A stretch of 64,000 nucleotides of DNA from Flavonifractor sp. An112 (GCF_002161085.1 NZ_NFLU01000005.1:62001-126000); one strand, 5' to 3'; counted from the stretch's first letter, positions 8,971 to 17,871 are shown. The notes: generated by a model from the sequence alone, not told the origin. A program made the numbers and translations.

Positions 8971-9666
8971 ATGGCCGGCAGGCGGATCTGTGCCGGATAC
9001 TACCGGCGGTATGACGGCAAGGTGGTCTATGTGGTCTCCTTGGCCACGGATACCGACACCGGCGAGGAGGCCGTCATCTGGACCACCTATCCCTTTGCGG
9101 ATCTCCCCAGGTATTGGACCTCCAGCAAAAAGTCCTTCTGCGCCTTTGTAGGAGTGGACGGAGAGCACAAGCGTCTGACGAACATGAAGATCTCAGAGGC
9201 CGCCATCGAGAGGCTGGAAGACGAGGGCTTCCGGGGACCAGTGCGCAAAAGTCAGAAACAGCAGATGGATGAAGAATATGACTCCCGTAAGTATCAGCAG
9301 GCCGCCACATACCACGCGTTCGCCAAAGACCTGTGTGAAAACTACAACTTCGACCGGGGCAAATATCGTTTCTGCGTGAAAGAAAAGAGATTCGCAGCCA
9401 TCACACGAAGTGACTTCGCCAAACTGAAAGAGGACCTGCAGTTTCTGGACAATGCCATGAAAACTGTACTGGCTGAGTACAAGGACTATTTCCAAGAGCG
9501 GTTTATAGACGGACTGTCGGTTCGCAAGTACGCCGAGGCCCACGGTCTTAACCGCGGCAGCGTGGACTATCTGCAAAAGAAATTTTTCTCTGCCTTGGCT
9601 TGTTTGCTGAAAGAACGGGACGAGGCGGAGGGTAAATGCCGCCTGTGGAAACCAGGCCAAAACTGA
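8971..9666 (+). CDS. Element-type protein with DUF1653-like N-terminus and C-terminal HTH
   Basis: 231 residues. The N-terminus (YYRRYDGKVVYVVSLATDTDTGEEAVIW) resembles DUF1653, which usually reads YRHF-KG-Y-V-ATHSETGE. The C-terminus (LSVRKYAEAHGLNRGSVDYLQKKF) is a helix-turn-helix of the sigma-70 region 4 type seen in sigma-like proteins of Firmicute mobile elements. The middle is Lys/Arg-rich and may bind nucleic acid. The ribosome site is weak. A promoter lies upstream and a terminator directly behind, so the gene stands alone. Its probable role is transcriptional control in the mobilisable element that follows, but no target can be named. Confidence 0.6.
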   Translation: MAGRRICAGYYRRYDGKVVYVVSLATDTDTGEEAVIWTTYPFADLPRYWTSSKKSFCAFVGVDGEHKRLTNMKISEAAIERLEDEGFRGPVRKSQKQQMDEEYDSRKYQQAATYHAFAKDLCENYNFDRGKYRFCVKEKRFAAITRSDFAKLKEDLQFLDNAMKTVLAEYKDYFQERFIDGLSVRKYAEAHGLNRGSVDYLQKKFFSALACLLKERDEAEGKCRLWKPGQN

Positions 9667-9684
9667 ATTGAAACTCTCTTAAGT

Positions 9685-9719
9685 GGAGCGTCTGCTGACA
9701 AAGCGGGCGCTCCGTTTTT
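9685..9719 (+). terminator. Intrinsic terminator
   Basis: GGAGCG pairs with CGCTCC, with further pairing inside, followed by a run of five T. It lies 19 bases after the stop at 9666. Confidence 0.7.
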
Positions 9720-10053
9720 CTGTCAATCATATGTCAAAAAGATGTGGTTTCAGCAATAGAAAGTAGAGGGGCAAAAGTAGGAGGTGAGTATGACACTCCT
9801 ATGTCATACAACAAATGTTCTCGGGAAAGAAGTAGGAGGAGGTTTGGAGGCACGGAGTATCGCAGTGTCCGCACGTTTACAAAATCACTAAATCAAAACA
9901 TCCCGCTTTGGGTATGTCTCTGAACTTTACATCCTATGGTTGCTAAATCATTCCTTTCCGCCTCTATACAGTTGGAACAGAAAAATTCTTTTGTGAACTG
10001 CCCCGCTTAACGGGTAATAAAGTGAGTGGACCTTATGGAAGGAGGCTGTAATC
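9720..10053. other. Non-coding stretch before the xis-like gene
   Basis: I see no open frame with a credible start and no tRNA. GTAGGAGG-like motifs occur twice (near 9777 and 9832) without a following gene. The stretch may contain element promoter or attachment sequence, but I cannot point to one. Confidence 0.3.
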
Positions 10054-10263
10054 GTGAAAGAATCCAGTTACAAAAGCTACGACGACCTGCCGTTGTTTCT
10101 CAACTCAGAGACAGTGGCAAAAGTCCTGGGTGTCTCTCCATCGTCGGGATATGAGCTGATGCACGAACCAGGCTTCCCGGTGCTGCGTATCGGCAACAGG
10201 ATGGTGGTGCCCAAGGAGCAGTTCATCCAGTGGGTGAAAGAACACACGAGAGGTGATGTATGA
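10054..10263 (+). CDS. Excisionase-family / AlpA-like helix-turn-helix protein
   Basis: 69 residues. LNSETVAKVLGVSPSSGYELMHEPGFPVLRIGNRMVVPKEQFIQWV is the standard small excisionase or AlpA winged HTH: helix, recognition helix starting at SPSSGYEL, wing ending in RMVVPKE. GGAGG lies about ten bases before the start. Such proteins bend DNA at element ends or activate element genes. Its stop overlaps the next start (ATGA). Here the partner integrase is only a fragment, so an excision role has probably been lost. Confidence 0.85.
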   Translation: MKESSYKSYDDLPLFLNSETVAKVLGVSPSSGYELMHEPGFPVLRIGNRMVVPKEQFIQWVKEHTRGDV

Positions 10264-10680
10264 GATACAGCAAATACAGTGGGCGCGGAAATTTTTTCTC
10301 TCTGCCCAACGAAGTGTTTCTCCTGGGTCTGAGTGCCGGAGAATTGGTGGTGTATAGTTTCCTGAAACGGTGTGAGAATCGCAAGACGCATCAGTGCTGG
10401 CCCAGTATCAAAACCATTGGACAAGCAGTGCGGATGAGTGAAAATACTTACTGTCCGCAAGTACATCCGGCAGCTGGAGGAGCGCGGACTCATCGTGACA
10501 GAACCCACCGAGGTGATTACCAAGGCAGGAGAAAAGCGCAACGGCAATCTGCTGTTCACCCTCCGGCCGATCCAGGAGGTGATTGACCAGCACTATGCCC
10601 GCCAGCTGGAGGAATTGGAGTTGGCTACAGAGCGCCAGCGCGCGGCCACCCTCCTGCGGCAACAGGAAAGCCCCGCGTGA
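10260..10680 (+). pseudogene. Replication-type helix-turn-helix gene broken by a 4-bp tandem duplication
   Basis: The first frame gives GNFFSLPNEVFLLGLSAGELVVYSFL and QCWPSIKTIGQAVRMSENT, the winged HTH used by RepA-like proteins of Firmicute elements. Right after SENT the frame is lost and continues one register over as VRKYIRQLEERGLIVTEPT to a stop at 10680. The cause is visible: TACT occurs twice in tandem at 10445-10452. Removing one copy restores SENTVRKYIRQLEE, the family's normal sequence. The intact product would be about 138 residues. This looks like a recent slippage event. Confidence 0.8.
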
Positions 10681-11040
10681 CCGCCTGTGAGCCGCTGTGT
10701 GGCCCGATCACGGGAGGGGCAGAGCCCCTGCCCCTCCCAGCAAGTACAGGCCGGATTTGGGCCATTGTTCCGCCATTACGAAGGAGCGCCTATCCGTGGT
10801 ATCTGCCGCTCTCTAACCGATTTACGAGGGACGAAAAGAAAAGCAGGATAAATGCCGGGGTCACCGGTGGCGCCTCCGGCCGGTCACAACTGCCCGCAGT
10901 GCGGGCAGTTACGGGGGTTTTGGGTGTATCAAAAGTGGGGTCAAAAACAGGCAACGGGGATCACGCTTGCGGTCACAATCCCCAAACCCCTACTGCCATA
11001 ACGAAAAAACAGGGGTCACGCCCCGGAAAGGAGCAGTTTA
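10681..11040 (+). other. Non-coding stretch, possible oriT/mobilisation region
   Basis: An open frame crosses this stretch but its composition is not protein-like. It lies just upstream of a MobC-like gene, where mobilisable elements often keep oriT. It contains a perfect hairpin at 10888-10910 (AACTGCCCGC, AGT loop, GCGGGCAGTT) and, at 10912-11030, GGGG/CCCC-rich segments that can pair. The oriT call is positional inference only. Confidence 0.3.
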
Positions 11041-11273
11041 TGGGCAAAAAAGAGAGATTTGCTTTCTATCTCACCCCGGAAAAGAAAGCCATCCTGGAGC
11101 GCCGGTATCAGGAGGACGGAAACCGGAGTATGACCGCTTTCGTCGAGCGGGCGGTGGACTTTTACCTGGACTACCTCAGCGCCAACGACGCCGGCCTTTT
11201 GCAACCACCGCCTTGGCCTATGGGATGGATATCAAGACGCTGTCCACCATCCTGGGTCATGTGTCCTGTGTGA
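11041..11273 (+). pseudogene. MobC/CopG-like relaxosome protein, truncated by deletion
   Basis: AAAGGAGCAGTTT precedes the ATG. MGKKERFAFYLTPEKKAI, then NRSMTAFVERAVDFYLDYL, is the ribbon-helix-helix N-terminus typical of element-borne mobilisation accessory proteins. The family sequence holds to NDAGLL near 11200. After that the frame reads unrelated residues (PWPMGWISRRC) to a stop at 11273, because from about 11198 the DNA belongs to an integrase gene in another frame. Roughly 53 native residues remain. The relaxase expected downstream is gone. Confidence 0.72.
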
Positions 11274-11443
11274 CCACGCTGAACACCTACTCCCATGTAA
11301 CCGACGAGATGAGACAGCGGGCGGCGGTGAAAATCGACCAGGGTATCGCCAAGGCGGAAATCAAACCACAAGAGGAAAATCCCAAGGAGCGCACCATGAC
11401 CACCTTCCAGGCGAGGAAGCGATGGAGCCGAAAGGCAAGTTGA
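11195..11443 (+). pseudogene. Tyrosine recombinase (integrase), C-terminal fragment
   Basis: The frame from 11198 reads FATTALAYGMDIKTLSTILGH, then CVTTLNTYSHVTDEM. This is the last catalytic segment of Tn916/Tn1549-type integrases: the LGH histidine and the nucleophilic tyrosine in NTYSHV. The RHT motif that should precede FATT and all upstream domains are missing. There is no start codon. The fragment begins at the junction with the MobC-like gene, so the DNA between the two was deleted. A strong terminator follows. Confidence 0.8.
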
Positions 11444-11454
11444 ATGACAGAGAA

Positions 11455-11496
11455 CCGGCCCGCCGGGAGAGAGAAATCCCCGGCGGGCCGGTTTTT
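11455..11496 (+). terminator. Strong intrinsic terminator after the integrase fragment
   Basis: The 13-bp arms CCGGCCCGCCGGG / CCCGGCGGGCCGG are perfect, and the right arm is followed by TTTTT. Confidence 0.85.
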
Positions 11497-11716
11497 GCTG
11501 TCTGTGGGCAAACATGTGGTCAAGAGGTGCTTGGCTGGAAAAAGGAACCGAAATTTGTGCTGGGGATGGGGTAGTTTGAGCGATAATGGGCAATCTTCAA
11601 GGAGAATAATTGAGAGCGCCTAACCTGTGCTGACACAAACAAAAGGACAATAGTTGGTCCTCTTGTAATAAAGATGCGCCAAATACCCCCCATCAAAATG
11701 GTGGCTATTTACTCAT

Positions 11717-13510
11717 CTAATAGGTGTTTGCACCGTCCTGTTTTATATCCATTAGGAGGGCTGAGAATGGTTGCAGAGTGCAGGTAAGGTTGCTCTTTTT
11801 CATTTGAAAAACAGCCTTCCCTCTGGGGGTTGTGCCGCCAAATTCTTCCCAATCACTATACACCAAAGGGGAAGCGACGATTGCTCCTGGGATGGCCACG
11901 GTATAATCCATCTGTACTTGGTCGCTGAAATTGAAAACGGCGGCAAGGTATTCGCCTTTGCCTTTCCGGCAGATCGCATAGATACATCGGTTCTCCTGAT
12001 GGCAGTCCAACCAGTAAAAACCGTCTGTTCGATAATCCCACTCGAATAAGGCCGGATGAGATATATAGATATCGTTCAGCTTTGCCATATAATGATAAAA
12101 CGCATCATGATTTGGATATTTTCGCAAGTCCCAATCCTGTTCTCTTTTTTCGTTCCACTCCCGCAGTTGTCCAAATTCACTTCCCATAAAATTTAGCTTT
12201 TTCCCGGGATGCACCAGCATATAGAGATACATTGCCCGCGCCTGGGGGAATTTCTGCTCGTATTGTCCGTTCATCTTTTGGAGAATAGTGGCTTTTCCGT
12301 GTACCACCTCATCATGGGAAAAAGGCAAAAGATATTTCTCATTTTGAAAGTACATCATGGAGAAAGTCAGTTTGTGGTACAGGGCTGTCCGCTGCGCTGG
12401 AGCCGCTTGGAAATATGTCAGCGTATCGTGCATCCATCCCATGTCCCACTTGTAATCAAACCCTAATCCTCCGTCATGGACGGACTTTGTAATGCCGGGA
12501 TAATTGGTGCTGTCTTCCGCAATTAGAATGCAGTCCGGATTGTTCTCTTTCAGGCCCAGGTTCATTACTTTGATAAAATCGACAGCGTTGCCATTTACAC
12601 CCCGCTTTTCGTCTCCCTGCCAGTATATTATGCGGCTGATCGCATCCATCCGCAGACCGTCGAAATGGTATTCTTTCAGCCAAAAGTTTGCCGCAGATTG
12701 CAGAAAGCTCCGCACCTCACCGCGAGAGTGCATAAAATTATAGCTGCCCCACTCGCTGACACCCACATCACTATGGGGATACTCATAGAGCGCCGTCCCG
12801 TCATACTGTGCCAGCGCATACCAGTCCACCGCAAAATGGACGGGTACAAAATCCAGGATAACGCCGATCCCGCTTTGATGGAGCAGGTCGATCAGCCGTT
12901 TCAAATCGTCGGGCTTTCCGTAACGTCTGGTGGGCGCATAAAACCCAGTGTTCTGGTACCCCCAGCTTTCATCGCAGGGATGCTCACAAAGCGGAAGAAA
13001 TTCCACATAATTATAGCCGCTCTCTTTCAAATAGGGGATAAGGAGCGGGGCAAGCTCGTCATAACGATACCACTCATTGTCGCTGGGTTTTTTCCATGAG
13101 CCGAGGTGCATCTCATAGATGTTCATAGGCCGTGCGAGCTGGTTTCCCCTTTGCTTCATCCATTTTCCATCGGCAAAACAATAGGCCGATAGATCGACCA
13201 CAACAGACTTGTGGTCGGGGCGCAATTCCATCCCAAATCCGTAGGGGTCACAATGATCGGTATAGCCGCCGTTTTGCATATAAATGCGGTATTCGTACGG
13301 TTGCCCTACCTTTACATTCGGCACAGCAATCTCATAGAAATTCCCATCATAAACCGGCAGCATAGGAATTTCCTCGTCAGCGTAAAGCAGACTAACACGA
13401 GCGGCGTTAGGGGCAAAGGTACGAAATGTTGTCCTTCCTACCGTGAAATGCGTACCCAAATATTCGTATGCGTTTAGAATTTGCCCTTTATAAAACCCAT
13501 ACATATCCAC
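11717..13510 (-). CDS. glgB: 1,4-alpha-glucan branching enzyme
   Basis: 597 residues, GH13. The N-terminal CBM48-like domain (TTFRTFAPNAARVSLLY) is followed by the (beta/alpha)8 barrel. The catalytic residues are in their usual motifs: nucleophile Asp289 in GLRMDAIS, acid/base Glu332 in LIAEDST, and the stabilising Asp400 in PFSHDEVVHG. The enzyme cuts alpha-1,4 chains and rejoins them as alpha-1,6 branches in glycogen. It is shorter than the roughly 640-730-residue enzymes that carry an extra N-terminal domain, but it is complete. No other glycogen genes are nearby. It lies 42 bases downstream of a broken patatin gene on the same strand. Confidence 0.93.
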   Translation of the reverse strand: MDMYGFYKGQILNAYEYLGTHFTVGRTTFRTFAPNAARVSLLYADEEIPMLPVYDGNFYEIAVPNVKVGQPYEYRIYMQNGGYTDHCDPYGFGMELRPDHKSVVVDLSAYCFADGKWMKQRGNQLARPMNIYEMHLGSWKKPSDNEWYRYDELAPLLIPYLKESGYNYVEFLPLCEHPCDESWGYQNTGFYAPTRRYGKPDDLKRLIDLLHQSGIGVILDFVPVHFAVDWYALAQYDGTALYEYPHSDVGVSEWGSYNFMHSRGEVRSFLQSAANFWLKEYHFDGLRMDAISRIIYWQGDEKRGVNGNAVDFIKVMNLGLKENNPDCILIAEDSTNYPGITKSVHDGGLGFDYKWDMGWMHDTLTYFQAAPAQRTALYHKLTFSMMYFQNEKYLLPFSHDEVVHGKATILQKMNGQYEQKFPQARAMYLYMLVHPGKKLNFMGSEFGQLREWNEKREQDWDLRKYPNHDAFYHYMAKLNDIYISHPALFEWDYRTDGFYWLDCHQENRCIYAICRKGKGEYLAAVFNFSDQVQMDYTVAIPGAIVASPLVYSDWEEFGGTTPRGKAVFQMKKSNLTCTLQPFSALLMDIKQDGANTY

Positions 13511-13552
13511 GGTTATTCTCCTCTCGTTGATTCTGTCGTTAAATGAGGCACT

Positions 13553-14264
13553 CTATTTGATTGAAGAGAGGAATGCAGCAATCGTCCCCCCATCCTGATA
13601 CCCCTTCGCATACAGCTTTTGCAGGGCATCCTTATCTCGGGTTAAAGTATCAACGCCACAGGTATCATCAGGCGACACAATCAGAACTTGCCCTCGGGCT
13701 TCATAAAGTTTTGCCAAGTCTACGCCATCGTTGTAACGCCGGGCCCGGAGGCGAAGCTGTTTTGCCGCTTTTGGGTAGCGTCTCTCAATCCTTTTGGCAA
13801 AGGAAGGGTCTTTCCCCGGCTGACGAAATAGGTTCTTGGGCTTGGAGAGAATTAAAACTACCCGGTCACAGCCCATTTGGAACGCCTTTTTTATGGGGAT
13901 GGGATCGCCTAAAGCGCCGTCATAGTATAGGTGCCGCTTCACTTCATAGGGGTGACAAACAAAGGGGATGGCACTGGAGGCTTTCAGAATGCTGTAATCA
14001 TCCTGCTGGATATCGTCTTTTCCAAAATATTTGACTTCTCCCGTCTCCGCATCACAGGCAACAATACATAATTCCATAGAGCTTGCCATGATTGCGGGAA
14101 AGTCAAGTGGATTTTCTCCCCCAGAATTGCTGAGGGTACCGTATATATAGTCCAGATCCAGATAAGACCTTTTCCGAAGAAAATTCCCCCAACTCATGTA
14201 TTCCTTGCGAAAAGGATATTCCGCATAGAAAGGGTAGTTTCGCCCCCGCTGTCCAGCAGCATAC
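13553..14264 (-). pseudogene. Patatin-like phospholipase, 5' end lost at a join with metK
   Basis: From the junction the frame reads [13 protein letters not shown], then [21 protein letters not shown], and continues in frame to the stop. This is the body of a YjjU-type patatin. DGALGDPIPIKKAFQMGCDRVVLIL carries the catalytic Asp (DGA). The glycine-rich oxyanion loop and the GxSxG serine motif, which belong upstream of YAAGQ, are absent because the DNA there is metK. An internal ATG at 14197 could give a 214-residue product, but it would lack the nucleophile. Confidence 0.8.
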
Positions 14265-14801
14265 CGTCACCTGGCTCTTGCCGTCGGGGCGGAGCCAGGG
14301 AAGGTTCCCAGCCCTGCGGACCTGGGTCAGGCGGCGGCAGAGCTGATGGGCCAGAGAGATGGGGGCAGGCATCAGCTCGGGTGTCTCATCGCAGGCATAG
14401 CCAAACATCATACCCTGATCGCCCGCGCCGATGAGGTCGGCCTCATCGGTGTCACCATTCTGATGCTCATAGGACTGATTTACTCCCATGGCAATGTCGG
14501 GAGATTGCTTGTCGATGGAGCTCATCACAGCGCAGGAGCGGAAATCGAAGCCATAATCGGGGTTGGTATAGCCGATACGCTCGATGGTTCGCCGGGCGAT
14601 GCCGGGGATGTCGGCATAATGGGAGGTGGTGATCTCTCCCATAACCACCACCATGCCGGTGGTGGTAAAGGTCTCACAGGCCACATGGGCCATAGGATCG
14701 GCTGCGATAATATCGTCTAATATTGCATCAGAGATCTGGTCGCAGACCTTGTCGGGGTGGCCTTCCGTGACGGACTCAGAGGTGAAAAGACGTTTTGCCA
14801 T
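14260..14801 (-). pseudogene. metK: S-adenosylmethionine synthetase, N-terminal fragment (metK remnant)
   Basis: [29 protein letters not shown] is an unmistakable MetK start, with AAGGA upstream. Methionine/ATP-binding motifs continue through [16 protein letters not shown] to [11 protein letters not shown] near residue 178. The reading frame then runs into patatin DNA and ends after 54 foreign residues at 14103. The second half of the roughly 395-residue enzyme, with the remaining active-site segments, is gone. Since MetK is essential, an intact copy must exist elsewhere if this is a true genomic arrangement. Confidence 0.87.
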
Positions 14802-14833
14802 ACGATGTATTCCTTCTTTCTTTTATTGTGAGC

Positions 14834-16021
14834 TTACTCTTTAGGAGTTTCCTCCGGGGAGACGTTTTGGAGTTTCCCTTCCAACTTTTCCAGCGCCCTT
14901 CCAGCAAAGTCTTTGCCACCAACGCCAAAGGAAATAGCAAAGGCAACGGCAAGAGCGGCCAGAATCAGAATGAACGCTGCATTTACCAGCTCCTTCGCAA
15001 TCCCAAGCTGGCTCAGGATCAAAAAAGCGCCAACGGTGTAAATGGCACACTGGGTCACAAGGGCAGCAGTCTTATGACCATTCTTCACAAGCACCTTTTT
15101 AGCAAAGGCATTGCCAATCCAACATCCGATGAAGATGATTGCGGCAGCCAATACATAGGGCAGATACCCAATTACCGTGGCGCCGATTTGAGTCAGCACC
15201 TCCATATGAAGTGCGTTGATTCCCTCTACCACAAAGAAGATGACCAGAACAGTCCGTAAGGTTTTGCCGATAACGGAAGAGAGGACCCACTTGCTCTCCT
15301 CCTGTCCCACGGCTGTGCGGAGTTTAGCGTCCACGCCGGTGGCGGCAATGACCCGTTCCGCAATAGCGCCCAGCAGCTTCGCAATCACCCAGCCCACCAC
15401 GAAGATGATGACGGCAGCAAGCAGATAGGGTAAAAACTTAAAGATCATGGTCAGCATCTGCACTGCGGGCTCAGAGATCGCCCGGATATTCAGAGCTTGG
15501 AGTGCGGTGATAATAACCGGGATCAAAATGAGGACATAGACCAAATAGGCCAGCGTATTGGAGAGCTTGCCGGTTTCGGATACCTCCATACCTGCCATTT
15601 TTTGCAGACGGTTGACCTCCAGCTTATTCAGAGCGGGGGCCAGCAGTTCCCGCACCAGTTTCGCAATGTAGCAACCAATCCAGAGAATGAGGACGGCTGC
15701 CAGAATGTTGGGCAGGTATCCCCAGATGGTATTCAGCAGACTCAAAATGGGTGCCGAGACATTGTTCAAGCCCAGGCTTTCAAAGATGCCGGGGACAAAG
15801 AGCAAAAACACCACCAGATGGACCAGCTTGCCAATCATCGTCAAGGCGTTGCCAGCCTCCTGTCCTTCTGCTCCCTTACCCAGCTTGGTCTTTGCCAGGA
15901 GCTTTGTGACCGCGGATTTGACAACGGCTGAGACGATAAAGGCCAGGAGAAGGATAAGGACGGCTTTGATCACGGCCCACAGGCCTGCGCCAAAAAAGGC
16001 TTCCAGTGTTTCAACGAACAT
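14834..16021 (-). CDS. Mechanosensitive channel-type protein with conserved TM-helix repeats
   Basis: 395 residues. The start at 16021 is chosen because AGGAGG lies eight bases upstream; an earlier in-frame ATG at 16072 has no such signal. The protein is built from repeated Gly/Ala-rich helix pairs (WGYLPNILAAVLILWIGCYIAK, FKFLPYLLAAVIIFVVGWVIAK, IGYLPYVLAAAIIFIGCWIG). Each matches the conserved TM-helix repeat found in MscS-related membrane proteins. No typical MscS beta domain follows; the C-terminus is short and soluble. It is probably a small-conductance channel or channel-like membrane protein. It heads the leftward run in front of the metK remnant. Confidence 0.75.
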   Translation of the reverse strand: MFVETLEAFFGAGLWAVIKAVLILLLAFIVSAVVKSAVTKLLAKTKLGKGAEGQEAGNALTMIGKLVHLVVFLLFVPGIFESLGLNNVSAPILSLLNTIWGYLPNILAAVLILWIGCYIAKLVRELLAPALNKLEVNRLQKMAGMEVSETGKLSNTLAYLVYVLILIPVIITALQALNIRAISEPAVQMLTMIFKFLPYLLAAVIIFVVGWVIAKLLGAIAERVIAATGVDAKLRTAVGQEESKWVLSSVIGKTLRTVLVIFFVVEGINALHMEVLTQIGATVIGYLPYVLAAAIIFIGCWIGNAFAKKVLVKNGHKTAALVTQCAIYTVGAFLILSQLGIAKELVNAAFILILAALAVAFAISFGVGGKDFAGRALEKLEGKLQNVSPEETPKE

Positions 16022-16078
16022 GATTGATTCCTCCTGTTTTAATTCAATGGCGTGAAGTGCCTTTGAATCCAAACACAG

Positions 16079-16963
16079 TTATCTTCTTTTTCCCCAAAAG
16101 CAAACCGAGAGCATTCCCGGGCCAGTGTGAGCGCCGGTATATGGGGAAAGCGGTGTGATAAAAACCCGGACATCAGAAGAAGCTGCCTCACGGATCATAT
16201 CAGCCGAAAGTTCCCCATCCTCTCGGCAACCAGCGTAGTTTATAAATACGACAGGCAAAACGCCTTGAAAATCTGAACTGATGCGGAACAGCTCCACCAG
16301 CCGTTTCATGGATTGCTTGCGTCCCCGGACTTTTTCGGCAACGACCAGCTTACCATTACGATCAATCGTAAGAATTGGCTTAATTTGCAGTGTGCTCCCC
16401 AGAAAGGCAACGGTGGGCGAAACTCTCCCGCCTCGCTTTAAAAAGTCCAGATCATCTACCAGAAACCAGTGGTTCATGTTCTGGAGATGTTCCTCCAGCC
16501 ATTTGGCGTTTTGCTCCAAAGACATTCCGCGTTCTTTCAATGCGGCGGCCTGGATCACGATCAATCCTTGTCCCGCTGAGGAACTCAGGGTATCCACGCA
16601 CCGGATCGCCCGCTCCGGGTATTGTTCCTTCAGCATCTCACTTGCCAGCAGCGCATTATGCCAGGTACCGGACATACCAGAGGAAAAACAACAGTAGAGG
16701 ATATCGTTTCCTGCCTCCAGCACAGGGGAAAAGGCCTCTATGTATTTGTATGGAGTCGCCTGGGTAGTGGATGTTTTTTCACCCTTGCGCAGAGCGTCAT
16801 AAAAGCAGTCGCTGTTTTCCTCTGCGTCCGCTTTGCCGGGGAAGATCGTATTTGTTTCCTCTGAAAGCATATAATCCATAGATACTCCCTGAATATCGTA
16901 CCGACAATACCATTCAAGGGGAATATCTGCGGCGGCATCGGTAAAAATCGTATAGTCGGCCAT
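16079..16963 (-). CDS. DegV family protein (FakB-like fatty-acid binder)
   Basis: 294 residues with GGAGG before the ATG. The DegV hallmarks are present: YTIFTDAAADIP at the start, TSTTQATPYKYIEAF (TSQPS-type motif), CFSSGMSGTWHNALLASEML, LKRGGRVSPTVAFLG and the late TGPGMLSVCFWG. DegV/FakB proteins hold a fatty-acid chain and present it to the kinase FakA, which makes acyl-phosphate for phospholipid synthesis. A second DegV gene lies directly upstream on the same strand, 50 bases away. Two differing paralogues suggest different acyl-chain preferences, as seen for FakB1/FakB2; that is inference. Confidence 0.88.
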   Translation of the reverse strand: MADYTIFTDAAADIPLEWYCRYDIQGVSMDYMLSEETNTIFPGKADAEENSDCFYDALRKGEKTSTTQATPYKYIEAFSPVLEAGNDILYCCFSSGMSGTWHNALLASEMLKEQYPERAIRCVDTLSSSAGQGLIVIQAAALKERGMSLEQNAKWLEEHLQNMNHWFLVDDLDFLKRGGRVSPTVAFLGSTLQIKPILTIDRNGKLVVAEKVRGRKQSMKRLVELFRISSDFQGVLPVVFINYAGCREDGELSADMIREAASSDVRVFITPLSPYTGAHTGPGMLSVCFWGKRR

Positions 16964-17013
16964 AAAATTTCCACTCCTCCCTTACTTTTCCTCTGAGGTC
17001 AGCTCTCTTCTCA

Positions 17014-17871
17014 TTACGTCTGTCTGCTGATCCCTACCCCGAAAGCATTGGGGCCGGTATGACAGGCAATACTGAAAGAAAGGGGCTCATAGTGGACATT
17101 CTCCCATGGAAACGCTTTCCGGACCTGCTGTTCCCAATCCTTCTCAGCATCGGAACACACAAATGAGCTGGCCGCTCCAATATTTAGTTTCCCACTGGAG
17201 GTTCGCAGGGTGTCTGCCATATTACTTGCACGCTCAAGCAAAGCCTTTTGGCAGGCAGATGTACTACGCGGCAGGCAGCAACGGTCAAAACGACCGCCTT
17301 GGCAAATAAGCAGCGGCTTAATATTGAGAACATCCCCCAAGGTTGCCACAGTAGGGGTGCAGCGGCCATTTTTCTTAAGATATTTCAGGGTATTTACACC
17401 CAAATAGATCATGGAATCCATGGCAGTGGCTTCTAAGGCAACGCGAATTTCTTTTGCCCTGATGCCCTGATCCGCCAGAGATTTGGCATAAAGGACGGAA
17501 TCATGGAGCGTCACAGAGATCCGATGGTTGTCCACAATCTGGGCCCTTTCCTCGTACTCTTCCGAAAGCATTTGCGCTGTTTGATAAGAGGAGCTGAGAC
17601 CACTGGACATGGGGATGTAGACCAGTTCGTCATATCCCTCGGAAAAGATCCGGTCAAACATGGAGATGACATCTCCCGGAGACGGCTGAGAGGTTGATAC
17701 ATCGGCACCCTCGGCTATGTGCTGATAAAATTCGTTTGGAGTGAGGTTTACCCCCTCGAAGTATTCCTTTCCATCCAAAATGACCGGCATGGGAAGCACA
17801 AATATTCCCAGCCGTTCTCCCTCTTCCGGGAAAATACCACTGTTGCTGTCTGTCAGAATCGCTGTCTTCAT
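17014..17871 (-). CDS. DegV family protein (second copy)
   Basis: 285 residues with GGAGAAGGAG before the ATG. Motifs: AILTDSNSGIFPEEGE at the start, STSQPSPGDVISMF (ligand-proximal TSQPS loop), MSSGLSSSYQTAQML, LKKNGRCTPTVATLGDVLNIKPLL and the C-terminal HTGPNAFGVG. It differs clearly from its neighbour. Its start overlaps the upstream membrane-protein gene by four bases (ATGA), so the two are translationally coupled. Its role is as for the other copy: fatty-acid carriage towards phospholipid synthesis. Confidence 0.9.
   Translation of the reverse strand: MKTAILTDSNSGIFPEEGERLGIFVLPMPVILDGKEYFEGVNLTPNEFYQHIAEGADVSTSQPSPGDVISMFDRIFSEGYDELVYIPMSSGLSSSYQTAQMLSEEYEERAQIVDNHRISVTLHDSVLYAKSLADQGIRAKEIRVALEATAMDSMIYLGVNTLKYLKKNGRCTPTVATLGDVLNIKPLLICQGGRFDRCCLPRSTSACQKALLERASNMADTLRTSSGKLNIGAASSFVCSDAEKDWEQQVRKAFPWENVHYEPLSFSIACHTGPNAFGVGISRQT

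Noticed and set aside
10677-11040. N-terminal extension of the MobC-like frame
   Set aside because: There is no ribosome site at its start, the residues are repetitive and basic, and a good start exists at 11041.
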